Positions 37,146-49,215 of a DNA stretch of 64,000 nucleotides are shown piece after piece (positions within the stretch are counted from its first letter, which is position 1; each line of letters begins with the position of its first letter). A program made the position numbers and the translations under genes. The DNA is from Siderastrea siderea (Eukaryota; Cnidaria; Anthozoa; Scleractinia; Rhizangiidae): positions 17,097,953-17,161,952 of the forward strand of contig OZ034978.1 of the NCBI GenBank assembly GCA_964030785.1, in the 5' to 3' direction. The notes under the pieces were generated by a model that worked only from the letters and a program-made list of their open reading frames with translations, was not told where the DNA came from and made no database searches.

Positions 37146-37263
37146 GATTGGACGATATACAGCAGAATGGGACCAAGATGCAAGAAGGAAAATATTCCCT
37201 AATACAATATTCCGTAAGTGCACTAATTGTGGCTTAATCATCACGAGCCAGAGAGAACAGGAA

Positions 37264-37590
37264 GTTTAAAAATTCGCAAGGTCTGGTTGCTAGGGAGTGA
37301 CGTCATGGGCTTGCAAGTTAGCCGTCACCGTAATTGACTTGCGGTTTCACACCCCCAGGGTTTCTATCGGTTTCTATCGTGAGAATGCGTAGCTGGCGAC
37401 GAAGCGGCGCAGTCGACGTCCTGAGTAGCCCATGATAACAAGAATGATGATAGGAGCAACGGTTGTAACTATGTAAGTTTAAAAATTCGCAAGGTCTGGT
37501 TGCTAGGGAGTGACGTCATGGGCTTGCAAGTTAGCCGTCACCGTAATTGACTTGCGGTTTCACACCCGCAGGGTTTTCTATCGGTTTCTA
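37264..37590. repeat. Tandem microduplication behind copy 1
   Basis: The block TAAAAATTCGCAAGGTCTGG...GGTTTCTATCGTGAGAATG occurs at 37266-37385 and again at about 37477-37596. Between the two lies a 95-base piece of the copy-1 gene start (37379-37473). Confidence 0.8.
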
Positions 37591-37591
37591 T

Positions 37592-37728
37592 CGTGAGAAT
37601 GCGTAGCTGGCGACGAAGCGGCGCAGTCGACGTCCTGAGTAGCCCATGATAACAAGAATGATGATAGGAGCAACGGTTGTAACTATGGATGGTATTAACA
37701 CAATAGTAGGATACCAAACTTCTTTCAT
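37592..37728 (-). pseudogene. Truncated 5' copy of the five-TM gene
   Basis: The sequence from the ATG (37728) through TM1 to FVASYAFSR repeats copy 1 nearly base for base, together with about 90 bases of its upstream region, and then meets the repeated spacer. Only the first 45 codons are present, so it is a duplicate fragment. Confidence 0.75.
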
Positions 37729-37819
37729 GATTGGACGATATACAGCAGAATGGGACCAAGATGCAAGAAGGAAAATATTCCCTAATACAATATTCCGTAA
37801 GTGCACTAATTGTGGCTTA

Positions 37820-40800
37820 AGTCGGTATGCATGTTTGCTCCTCTTTTCAATGAACTGTGACCTTTCGCCGGTGAGGTGCATTTTGAAGAGGTTGATGTTT
37901 ACATCTTTTAACAAGAAGATCACTCCAGTGTACAAAAAATCGTGTTTCGGTTTTGTTGTTGTTATTTTGTATTCGAGGTGTAATTTAAATGAAACATTTT
38001 ATGAGTACAAATTTGGTTTTCGCTCCCTTGAATCTATCTGCGTGCCTGTTTTCAATGGACTGTAACATTTTACGAATAGAGAAAATTGTAATAACTTTGT
38101 TGTTTGCATCTTATTATTTGAAATTCGCAGAGCCCAATAAACAAACACCATCGTGGCTAGAGAGATCTAATGTCATTCTTCAGAGGCGTGGACTATTGGT
38201 CTTTCAGTGAAACGGAAGCGTCCGCCACGTATATATCTGTGCCTTGAGCCCCGTTGAACTGTGACATTTCACCGTAGGGCATATTTTGTCGACGATTTGT
38301 TTACATCTTGTCAAAAAAAATTCGCCCCATTGATAGTGAAACATTGTTGTTGGAAAGGTTTTTACCTCTCGCCAAAGATATAACTTGATATTCTGTCAAT
38401 GCCTTTATTTATCTTTCTGGATGCCTTTTTTTAGTGATGCATGACTATTTGCCTGTAGGGTTAAAAGGCTGCTGTTTACGTCAGTTGCAACTAAGACGTT
38501 TTCTCGATAAAGAATAATATACCTAGAAACATACCTGGAAAACTTCTATCGTCAGTTTGTTGGAGGATGGTCCAAATCTCATTTCATTTTTTTAGGCTTG
38601 CCCTTTTTTTAATTGCCAGTCTAGTGATAAGTGTAAAAGGTAGGGAAGCTTTAAACATTTATCCCTTCATTTTTGACTTTGTCCGTCCCTTACGAGTCTG
38701 GCAATGCCCCGTGTTCTGCTTGTTCCTCAATCCTTACTTTCTTGTGATCACCCTCAACCCCAACTCGCCCGCGATAGGTGTTCAATGAGAAATCGGAAGT
38801 ACAATAAACAATAAATAGAGTGCAGGGTGGACAACAGATTGGGTTTCTACAACAGTTAATAAAACCATATTGTTTTTCTCTTGTTTATTTGAGCTTAATA
38901 TGTTTCAGTTTAGGCCTCGACCAAAAGGGTTTACACTCAAATTAAGAAAACCGTGAACACTGAAAATATTCCTGGAATGTGTGTTTTGACCAATCACATG
39001 CGAGACCTTGTAACCGCAGAAAACGAATGGGTTCTCAGTCACGGAATCGAGTTGTTTCGAAAGACGACAAGGTTTAATCTTCACTAGTTTATCTTACAGA
39101 AATTGGAAGTGCTATTCCTTTCTATCTGAGAGCCCCACGCACTACGCAAGCGAAAATAGGTTTGAGCGCTTTTGCCTTATAAAATTTTTCGACAAACCGA
39201 CGCAACGATCAGTGTTTCCGACATTTCAAATAAAACCAACTCAAGCGGCAGTTTAATATTTCACCTTGAAGTAAAAACTGCAATATTCTCTCTCCAAATT
39301 CGCCCATTGACAGCACAGCTGACTCGATTTATTTAGGCCGAATCATCCGTGCCTTCGAGCCGGGCTTGCATCATATTTTATAACGTGTAGTTGCACATTT
39401 TGAAAATGACATATTTTCTAATTTAGCAACGGTACACCAGGCTGTTGAAGAATAACGAACGCCGCTTTTGACAGTCCGTGGTCGTTGCTACAATGCAGCC
39501 GCAACAAGCCAAAGACCACTCACACATTTTTCGCTCCCGTAGCGCATGTGGCTCTCAGATAAAAAGAAATAACAATTTAAATTCTTGTAAGTTAAGATGA
39601 AGGTCTTTCAAAACAAATGGAGAACCAACTCGATTCCGTGACTGAGAAACCCACTTGTTTTCTGCGGTTACAAGGTCTCGCATGTGATTGGTCAAAACAC
39701 AATAAACATTCCAGAAATATTTTCAGTGTTCACGGTTTTCTTCGTTTGAGTGTAACATTCCATTCAATACCGTTCAACATTGTTCTATTCAACTTGTTAA
39801 TCGCGTTTAGCCATCCTGTTAATTGATGTCGATTCACGTTTTCTTGAATTCTCAGGTGTGGACAATGTTAAATTGGTTTGGCCGCATCTCGTTTGGCCAT
39901 CGCGTTCAAATTCGTGCAACAATCTTGTGTTCAACAGCATTGAATGATGGTGAATCCTCTTTACCGAAGTCTTACAAACTTTTATTATTCCACTGTTGCG
40001 TCATTCTACCGTATAAGGGCAAGAGAACGCGCAAAATATGCCAGCGCGTTACACTGTACAATCCCGGTTTGACTGGTTTTTTGCTGAAGGAGGACGAAGC
40101 AAATACAAAATGCAGTGGAACTGCAGCGCTCAGAAACATACTACACAACTCGTAAAATATCCGCGCGTATTATCTACCAAACACCGAATAAGGTGTATTT
40201 ATTTCATCTTAAGTTCACCTGAGCTCTTGATGTTTCAGGGAAACCTGCTGATCAAGTACACAAACGACTGACATGATAACTTAAACGTTGCATCTTTCTC
40301 GCGTTTTAGCGACAAAAAACTTAAATTTCCTCATACATTAATCTATTTGGTTTTAATATTTGCCAGCCTGATTCTAACAAATAAAAGAGCCAGAATAAAC
40401 TCATTTTCTAAACAGGTAATACATCGACGGTTCGCGTGATTGTATAAAGAACTAAACTTCATTGCTTCAAACGCACTACATTGTGCTTTTCAATTATATG
40501 ATTTTTCCTCTATCCACAGTCTGAAAAAAGACTTCGGATTACACTCCTCAAACATGTGCGCTTTATAATAGCCTAGAGTAGATAAGGCTGAGCGCTGTAC
40601 CAAAATTGTACAAAGTAAATATGTATGCACCTTTATAAAGAAATCGACTTTGTTTAACGCATGGATGCTACTTAACAGAAGACCCTTGCAGCAAGGGAGA
40701 ATCAACAAACTCAACCAATCCACAGTTGACTTTGAACCCGGGCCACACTGCATGATGGAAGACGAGTGCTCTCACCCTTTGTCATCTCTCCCACGTAAGC

Positions 40801-41211
40801 CCTTATATACAGCTTGAACTATCAAAGTCAGTGAACTGTGCGAAACAAATCTACCTCAACGTTTATTAAAAATATTAGACAAATCACTGAATTATGCCTG
40901 CAGGAACGAATATATTTATAGGCAACGCAAAATATCACGGATATGTGCCGAATGTTTCAGTTTAAATCTGGCTAACTGGAAATTCGTTCTGAAACGGCAC
41001 CTAGTAAATTTTGAAAAACTGAGTCTGACATAATTTGGTCAACTGCCTTCTTTCTAAACCTCAGTTTCAATTTTTAAGACTTGCAAGCGGGAAATAACCT
41101 GGTACACTTCAAGTCAACAAATGGTGAGTCGCTCCACGAAACCGCTGCGAATGTAACATGCAATTAACTATTTCTTCTGCTTTACTGGTGACTGCGAAAA
41201 AGGCTTTTTCT
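37820..41211. other. Host intergenic DNA with a foldback element
   Basis: Apart from the foldback element at 38929-39756 no gene is recognised. Short ORFs have no motifs. The flanks are AT-rich. Confidence 0.4.
38929..39756. mobile_element. Foldback element with about 215-bp inverted arms
   Basis: The left arm (38929-39140) contains ACCGTGAACACTGAAAATAT, GACCAATCACATGCGAGACC and TTCTCAGTCACGGAATCGAG. The right arm (about 39537-39756) carries the same in inverse order with a number of substitutions and small indels. The 400-bp centre has no coding capacity. Confidence 0.8.
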
Positions 41212-42177
41212 CTAAAGGGAGGATGTTGTATTTCTCTCTCCTTGAATGTCTTGCTCTTCCTTTTGAGGTTCAGGCAGTGAATTGGTAAACACTGCAGTAT
41301 TCTCACCAGCAGTGGTTTGAACATCCACTGCAATATTCTCGACACCAATCGCTCGCCCACCGACAGCGTTATTTTCCAATTCAGTATCTTTCTGTGCTTT
41401 CTTCAATCTAATTAGCTTTTTCCAGGGGACTGCAAACATGAAGCAATTACCGACAACCACAGACACCGTCAACTGAAAGCCAACAACCATGTTATCGGCG
41501 AAGAGTAGATGTCGCAATTCGGAGACTTGAACGCCGATGAATACCACTAGGAAGACCATAGACATAAAAAACGTGAGAAGTTTCAGCCTGAAAATAGTTT
41601 TGGTTTTACACATCAGCAGACCACTCGTAGCCAAGTTTAAAAAAACCATGCAAATTTGATATCCACCATAGCCGGCCCCCAAAGCGAAGCCAAGGTTGAA
41701 AGTAAACTTGTAACAGACCACATCAACGGATCCTTCTTTCACCGCAGTGCTGTTGCAATCGACTGGCTCCCTTGAAAATTCTTTGATGGTTTTCCACTTT
41801 GCCAAATCAGTCATGCTGTACTTGAAGCAATCTTGTGAGATCACATCAGGCTCACAGCGGAAGCGAACCTCCAGCAGCAGAAGATGATAGAACATGCCAT
41901 TAACTCCACCGAAAAGGATGAGGAACAGGAAGAAAAAGCTGGACACGACCCTCTTTAAGATCTTTTCTTCGTTTGTAAGATCTACGTCTTTCAACCTCCA
42001 TCTCATTACTCCATTGTTGTCCTTTTTCTTCTTGATGGTGTGGTAAAATGCGTAGGTGGTGACCAAGCGGTAGAGACGGCGGCCCTTGTAACCCATCTTA
42101 ATCAAGATGAAGATAGGACCGTACGCAGTCACCAGGGCGAGCAAGAGGACTATAGTTGAGTACACACCTTCCCTCAT
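41212..42177 (-). CDS. Five-TM family protein, copy 2 (long C-terminal tail)
   Basis: 321 residues starting MREGVYSTIV. The same layout as copy 1: TM1; basic loop with YHTIKKKKDNNGVMRWRLK and DVDLTNEEK; TM2. The Cys loop (RFRCEPD, SQDCFK, PVDCNSTAVKEGS, VVCYK) has one NST sequon, then TM3-TM5. After PWKKLIRLKKAQ a 60-residue tail repeats GVENIAVDV-like units and ends in acidic, Ser/Thr-rich sequence. The tail is longer than in other copies. Intact. Confidence 0.75.
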   Translation of the reverse strand: MREGVYSTIVLLLALVTAYGPIFILIKMGYKGRRLYRLVTTYAFYHTIKKKKDNNGVMRWRLKDVDLTNEEKILKRVVSSFFFLFLILFGGVNGMFYHLLLLEVRFRCEPDVISQDCFKYSMTDLAKWKTIKEFSREPVDCNSTAVKEGSVDVVCYKFTFNLGFALGAGYGGYQICMVFLNLATSGLLMCKTKTIFRLKLLTFFMSMVFLVVFIGVQVSELRHLLFADNMVVGFQLTVSVVVGNCFMFAVPWKKLIRLKKAQKDTELENNAVGGRAIGVENIAVDVQTTAGENTAVFTNSLPEPQKEEQDIQGERNTTSSL

Positions 42178-45100
42178 GGTTAGACGAGCAGAGGACCAAA
42201 ATGCACAACCTTCGTCGTCTGAAGCGAATTAAGTATTTTGTGCTATTTATCTGCCTCTTTTCCACTAGACCGTAGCTTACGGCCGCCCGTAGGGTAATCT
42301 TGCTGAAGCCACTGTTCGTATTGATATTGCAATTGATAATAGAACTGAGAGTAACAAATTAAAAAATTTGAAAGAGAAAGACGTAGTTATCTTGCTAATC
42401 TTCAAAGAAAAACAAAAGCATACATTCTAACCTGAGTTGCAACAATCAAAGTAGCTGACACATTCAAAGTATTCTACAAAAGAGTATTCTTCACTGGAAA
42501 CCCGTACGTTACGTTCATTACCTAGCATAAAAAGGTCCAAGCGGCCCCTGTAAAATTGAACACACGTAATCGTTTGTACAACATTTTGTAACAGGATACG
42601 TGCAAAACGGATTTAGAAGTATTCTGATATCTGAATATTAAGAAAAGGTCCCCCCCTTACAGCTGCCCGGGGGGGGTGGGGGCTGCTCACTATAATGGGC
42701 TATACGAGGTGGTTCCGACCGAGTAGCGAAAGTTGTTAGTATCCGTAAGCCTCCAAGTAAGTAACTTTATTGACCCCCCCCCCCCAAATCCGGGCTCCAT
42801 CACAGCGATTAATTGGTCGTTACCCCGGCTTGGTAGAAGACAGAAATAAGTGCTCTCCCAGTATAACACACGAATTTTCTACAGTCATGTGGCCTATTGC
42901 CATTCAACGGTTATGTGGTCGTTTGTCTTCAGTAAAATTGGCGCTTTTGAAACCAAATTATCCGGTCATAAATAGCTTCTACACGCTTCATCATATCCAT
43001 TTTGTTTGTCAGGTTGAACTTTTGTGAGTTCTGCTAATTAAGTCGAAATCTTGTAAACACTGAAGGGTCTTGTTGTTCCTATAGAGCTGAAACGAGGTCA
43101 AACGGCGACCTGATTGAATTGTCTTGTAGTTATTTTTAGTTCTTAGTGAGGTTTCCTTAGCCTCTGTTCCAAGCGTTAAGATAAAGTGCAGAGCTAAGAA
43201 ACAACCTACAGTGCTGTCATTTCTTTTGAGCTCACAACATTTTTTTCTCGCGTACCATTTTCAACCCTCTTCCTGAAATCTAAATTCCTGAAGCAGGTTA
43301 AAGTTCCAGCTTCTTTGTCGACAAGTGTGATACCCTCGTGATAAACCGCAAACAGTGCTATAATGATAACTTCAAAAGCTTTCTAAACTTTAGAAAATTT
43401 GAGGTTTTATTCCAACTAAGACAGTTCTCTAATTCCGCGTCACTGGGGAAGAAGAATTAGCAATTTTAATTTTCAAGATTTGTAGGATTGTACTTAATCT
43501 ACATAGAACGAATACTACTTCACAATGCATGCGGTTTAGTCAGAGCCTTTTGATAAAGTCGCTCACTAAAAGTTCAACGCCAACATCCTAGCTTAGATAA
43601 ATTACAGAGTTACAGATGTCATTATATCACTCTAGCCTCCAGCTAGTCAGTCTTGGACTTGACTGTTGCAATTTACAAACGAGTCACACACAATGATTTT
43701 CAGCTCACGGGAGCTAATCTGAATTCGCCGCTAATGAGAGACAGCTATTTTTGCATGCAGACTCTTTGTTCCTCTTTCTAATTAGCCTAATGAGCTGTCG
43801 GCACAATTCACATGATAGCCAAGTTCCCGTTCAGAGTTACTGTTCCGGAACCATGCTCAGGCATGTCACCGCATTAATGTAAACAGAACGTTTTGACCGG
43901 AGCTTGGGTAACGAGGCGTATTGCATTTTGGTACCTTTCCTAGGGAAGGGGTGAAGACGAAGTGTTGTATGATTACCAAAAATTGGATTTGTCAACTGGG
44001 TTGATAACGTAAATTGGCCACCGCAAAGAAATTCAAAAGCTGACTTTTCGAGCGTTAGCCCTTCGTCAGAGCAAATGAATAAGGGCTAACCCGTTGAAAG
44101 ACAGCCAATTTACCTTCTCAATTTAGTTAATAAATCACCGTCTTTCGTTTACTTCAGGACTTAATTTTCTTGCAATCTGATAGCGTCAAATTGATCACGT
44201 GACATGGCAGTGTTTAGGCTTGTTGAGTTAATTATATTTTGGTTTCTATCCCAAGTAAACAGTCAACTTACTGAGCTCTACAATGAAGTAGCCAGCGAGA
44301 ATACAGCCGCGTATCATCACAAACGGCTGCTAACAACGTTCGTGTTTGCCCTTTCCTTTTTTACATAAATACCATATACTACTTGACAGCAAACTTTGTT
44401 AAAACGATGTATACTCGATGTATAACATTAGTTAGGCCGGTAAACGCAGAATGTAAAGGAGGCCATAAACAACACAACGCTCAGTTTTATATATCCAGCT
44501 TCAAGTTGTACTACTAAAGTTAACGAAGCAAAGTGCACAACGAGCCTGATATATTCCGGCCCGTTGGAATGTATATACACGTGTATATGTGGAAAGGCCC
44601 CAAACGACACAATCCGCAGTTTTATATCCCTTACAGGTGACCTTAACAAATTAACAAACAAAGTAAAGCACATTCAGTCCATAAAATAAACATATTTAGT
44701 CCCGGTAGAATGAAGATCGTGCATGATATAAGACCTTAAACGACATGACATGTGCTTTTATATACACAACTCGTACTATCAAGTTTACCAGGCAAAGCAA
44801 AGTACATTAAAGTAGAAAACCTTTTCTTTTTCTTCCACTACAAAACACAATATAGTTAGCCCTGTGGGATGAATACAGTGGACAGAGCCTAAACGGCAAC
44901 AGCGGAGGGTATGTCAATGACGGAAGTACATGTATTTGTCCACTTTTGTCAAGCCATTTTTGTGCGGACGCAGTACGGGCCTATGCGTCTCCATATTGTC
45001 CTCGTCTTTCAGACTCTGTTTATTTGAGTTTGGTACGGGGTCCTAAGTCAAGAGTAACTCGGGGCAGCGGTTTTTTCTTGGGGGTGGGGAGGTTTATTCA

Positions 45101-48100
45101 GGGGGAGGTGTAAAGAAGGGTGTGGTTTGCAGAAACCTCGGGCTGTTTGGTCAGCTGTCTAGTGTCTGGCAACCAAACCGCTGATCAAAGAATTCTTGAA
45201 AGCTGGGGGGGGGGGGGGGGGGACGGTTCCGTTTCTCTTTATTCCTGAAAATGCTGACGCAATCTACTGACACAAGCTAAGGAGCTTACGTAGTGTGAGT
45301 ACGATATTGCGTTCGCCTGTTTTTGCTTCATGTTTACTATAAATGTTAATAATAAATAAATGAAATAATGACTTGACTTGATCCTCTTAGCCCCTCGAGA
45401 GGCATAGGGCTTCCACCATAGCTTTCCACCGAATTTTGTTGTTTGCTGGCAACTTGGCCTCGCCCCATGTCCTCCCGATGTTCTCCAGTTCCGTAGACAC
45501 CGTGCGCCTCCACGACTGCTTCGGTCTGCCTCTACTTCTCCTTCCCTGGGGGTTCTACTCCCTGGCCATACGTGTGGTGTTGTTTGGCGCCTTCCTCAGA
45601 GTATGACCAATCCATTTCCACTTCCTGCGCTTTATTGTGGTTTCTACATCCTCTTGCCCTGTACGTGCCCACAACTCTTCGTTCGTGATGACATTTGGCC
45701 AGAAGATACCGATTATTTGCCTGAGCCTCTTATTCAGAAAGGACTTACCTTGGAAAGCAAAGCTTTGGTTAATCGCCAAGTTTCCGATCCATATAGTAAT
45801 ACTGACTTGATGTTAGAGTTAAATATCCTCAGTTTAGTAAATGAAATAATGGTTTTCTTATTTTATTTTTGTTTGCTCAGTATTTTGGTTTGATTTCCGA
45901 GATATTCACAAATCAGCGTTGGGGGATATTACTACCGACTTATTAGGTACTTCACTTGTGCACATGTGTTTTTTTTTTGTTTGTTTGTTTGTTTGATTTT
46001 AAAACTGCTGGTCAACTTGGCTGTGTGAGCGTAAGATTGCGTGCTCTTTGTTTAATAATACGAGTGTATCGTCCTAAGTTTTGATTATGACACGTTTCAC
46101 TCGTTGTTGATGCGACTGTATCGGCCCATGTTAAAGTTTCAAAAACTTTGTATGGCACGTTTCATGTTCATTATAATTTGGAAAGGGGCTTAATTTCCGA
46201 AAGCACCAAATAATTCACCAACCAAGATGAAATAAAAGTAGCTTTGATTTTTGGTAAGAGCAATAAACTCATTTACTTTTTCATATCGGAAAATTAGGAT
46301 ATTGAACTTAATGCGAACATAAATGTCAAGATTGGCATAATGCCATTATCAGATTATGTCGTGATGATTCGTGCTCTTCGTGAGGGACTTCGGTTTTCCG
46401 CTTACGTTCAGTTAATCCGACAAAAGTTAATTAATGAAGAAACAAAAATATGCTGTTTGGGAGCTCAACATTTTAACTAGCGACGAAAAATCAAAAATGA
46501 ATTACCTACAGCACGTTCGCGTGAATAAAATCACGCAATCATTTTGACAGTGTCACCTTTCAGCACTTATGTGACTCCAGCCAAGAGTCACACAAAGCGT
46601 TGACTTGGTGCAGTGGTTTCCTTTCCGTTTAGTGTGGTCAGAATTTATTAACCGGCCGTCGCCATGATGGCGACCGCCGGTTTATAAAATGGACACGGTT
46701 TTTCCTGAAAGCAAGTTGGCTTAACATACGAAGAAAGTGCTGTAAAGCTTGTGGTACGGGTACTCAAGAGCGGTACTGTCTTATATAAGACGCATGCGCA
46801 TATGTCTTCTGAATGTTACCTTCCTGTGTTTTTGTCTTTTAATTTACAGTATTTAAGATATGAACGGCGAAGGGTTGTTAAGTTTGGGGTTTTTTGTATT
46901 TGTCTTGTATAACGCATGCGCAATTGAGTAAAGGAGCTAATAGGATTGAATGCGAAATTGGCTGTGTTGTCTGATCTAGTTAGTGGCTATGGTGAAAATT
47001 TTTTTAGCGCAGGAGTTTTTTTATTGGGATTGGCATTTTGAGGGGTGTAAAAATGTGGGTGTCAGAAGGATTTGTGATTGTCGGGAGCATATCACGCTTC
47101 TGTGAATGTGATTTGCTTTGAAAGTTGCGTTTTGTATAGGAGCGGTGTAATATTGTGCTGCGTGAGAGGCGGTTTCCCTTGGCGTTTTATGGGGGGGGGA
47201 GGGGTTTGCGAAGTGGATTGTAAGGTTTCTGATTGGCTAACTTGTATTTCGCAACAGACAAAAAGGACAGTTGCGTTTTGCCGGCGTGGGCTAGGAAGAG
47301 AAGGAATTGGTACTAGTATGATGATGCAATATTAGTTGATTGCACCATCAGTACATGTTAGTTCTTGTGAACGGAGAGAGATGAGTGTTTATTTGAGGCG
47401 AGAAGTTGATACGAAGGAATCGTCATTAATAAGGAGTTCAATTAATAAGGCAGGTGTTACGAGTCTTTTTGCATTGAAAGAACGAAAATATCTGAATATT
47501 ATCGACGGATTTGTGTAGTTTGCGTGTGGTGTTGCAGTCTCTCTTTCTGTTCAGAGATAGTGAAGGAAAAGAAAAACAAGCGAGTGAGCGCAAATCGATT
47601 GCGGCTCGACAGGCGCTTTAGCTTTCAAAGACGTGGGCGACTTTCGTCCCCGCTCGCTTGTTTACTTTTGCAAGGGGATTCCCGGGTTAGCAAACCGGAT
47701 TTAAACATCACGTCATGAGATATGCCTTGACGTACCCCATACTCTGACGATCTGCTCGAGCTCGTGTTTATCAAACGTTATATTTTGATTCTACTGCTAT
47801 GTTCACTGTTTGTATTTAAGGTCTAGGCACAACAGTAAATACTTCGTCGTCCCGGTGTGAGCATTCTCAGTTGTGGGCGAATTCATATCGACATTCAACG
47901 TTTGAGTGAATTTGCGTTTTCAGCACAAATAAAAGCGATAAGAAAGATAAGCTGAGTCATCAGAGTTTAAACATTACGTCATCCAGTAACGTTATAGTCA
48001 AAAATATTGTGTCACACAATCACACTTTTCGTCACGCCGGTTCCTATAAATAGAGGATCGCGCTAACATTTGTGAAACCTAGGGGTGGGGAGGGTCAGAA

Positions 48101-48458
48101 TGGCCGGTTAAAATACCCAATGGGCTTTCTTGTTTCATTTCAAATTTGCTTCCTTAATTTTTTACATGGGTAACTCATTTGGAACTTAATCTTTTATTAG
48201 GTAATACGTTTTTTAACTAACTTAAATTATTTTAAAAGCGAGTTTCACTTTCCATTGCTCGATCACTGAGTTGAATCATGATAAGCAATTCGGGTTTTAA
48301 AAACACTCATGTGCACATTGCAGTAACAGTCGGCTAAACACCGATTCGAAACATTTATTTATCACTGAGTTTCCGACGTCCGCACATGCCCGCAATGCGC
48401 GGGCCGTTTATTCCATTTGTCATTTCATCCTCCTGGAGTACACAGAGCACAGGCAGTC
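42178..48458. other. Host intergenic DNA between copies 2 and 3
   Basis: The stretch at 43270-43860 resembles the 5' flanks of other copies (52800-53400), and 44200-44960 resembles 50500-51260 (the 3' flank of copy 4). So a paralogue may have been lost here. A LINE remnant is at 45370-45785, an inverted palindrome around 46653-46684, and C/G homopolymer repeats near 42650-42790. No intact gene seen. Confidence 0.45.
45370..45785 (-). mobile_element. Non-LTR retrotransposon 3' fragment
   Basis: On the minus strand 45555-45779 encodes NKRLRQIIGIFWPNVITNEE then KRRKWKWIGHTLRKAPNN, the end-domain pattern of many animal LINE reverse transcriptase ORFs. Beyond it (45380-45550) the frame RSRGRPKQSWRR continues in another register. 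The fragment is truncated at the 5' side. Confidence 0.7.
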
Positions 48459-49215
48459 AAGTGGCGTCCACTCCGATATTCTCGACACCATCGACAGATT
48501 CGTTTTGTGTCTTCTTTAACACGATAAGATCTTCTCAAGGAACAGCCCATAGGAACCAAATTCCAGTGAACAGAAAGGCAATTATTTGAAGGCCGTCAGA
48601 CACAGACAAACTGTGTGATAAAGAAGGGATTTGGTCACGCACGGTCGTTACCAGACTTGCCAGACTAGCAGCCAACAAAAATATCGTGATCATAGATCTC
48701 AGCTTTTTGATAGTATGGCTTCTTTAATAATAAGCAAACCACTCGTGGCCATGTTTAAAACGAAAAGCGAAAACTGGAATGTACCGTAACTACCACCCAA
48801 GGCCAATCCAAAGATGAAGACAAGCTTGTAACATACCACTTCTACTGCCTCTACTGTTCCGTTCCGGCTGAATTGCCGTGCTGTTGCAATCAGTGGGATC
48901 CTGCCACAGATTTTGCGTACTTCCGTGAATACAAAGCAGTCATTTGTTTTATCGTTCAGTTTGCAACTGTAGCTAACATTGAGCAATAAAATGTGGAAGA
49001 AAAGCAACAATACAAAGGCTAACAGTGAAAAGAACAACACGAAAAGGCCCAAGGAAACCCTGGACAATATTTTTTTCTTATTTTAAAGATCTATAACTTT
49101 GAACAGCCAACTTGTCGTCCCCCTGTTGTCGGTCTTCTTCGTTATGATGCGTGAAAATGCGTAGCTGGCGACGAACAGCGTTGTATTCTGTTCGTTACAT
49201 ATCTTCTTAAAAGCT
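48459..49215 (-). pseudogene. Five-TM family pseudogene, copy 3
   Basis: Homologous to copy 4 over nearly the whole length (TM2, Cys loop CKLNDKTNDCF, VVCYKLVFIFGLALGGSYGT, TM3, end region). Breaks include an in-frame TAA in the loop before TM2 (near 49080) and indels in the 3' part near 48530 and 48700. The TM1 part near 49190 is degenerate. Not translatable in one frame. Confidence 0.75.

Noticed and set aside
46653..46684. CCGGCCGTCGCC...GGCGACCGCCGG hairpin as a terminator
   Set aside because: Eukaryotic context and a distant GGCCGGTTAA near 48100 suggest a repeat end, but too little is shared to call an element.
47078..47718. Series of plus-strand ORFs of 60-85 codons as exons of a host gene
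   Set aside because: No shared motif, no consistent frame and no convincing splice sites.
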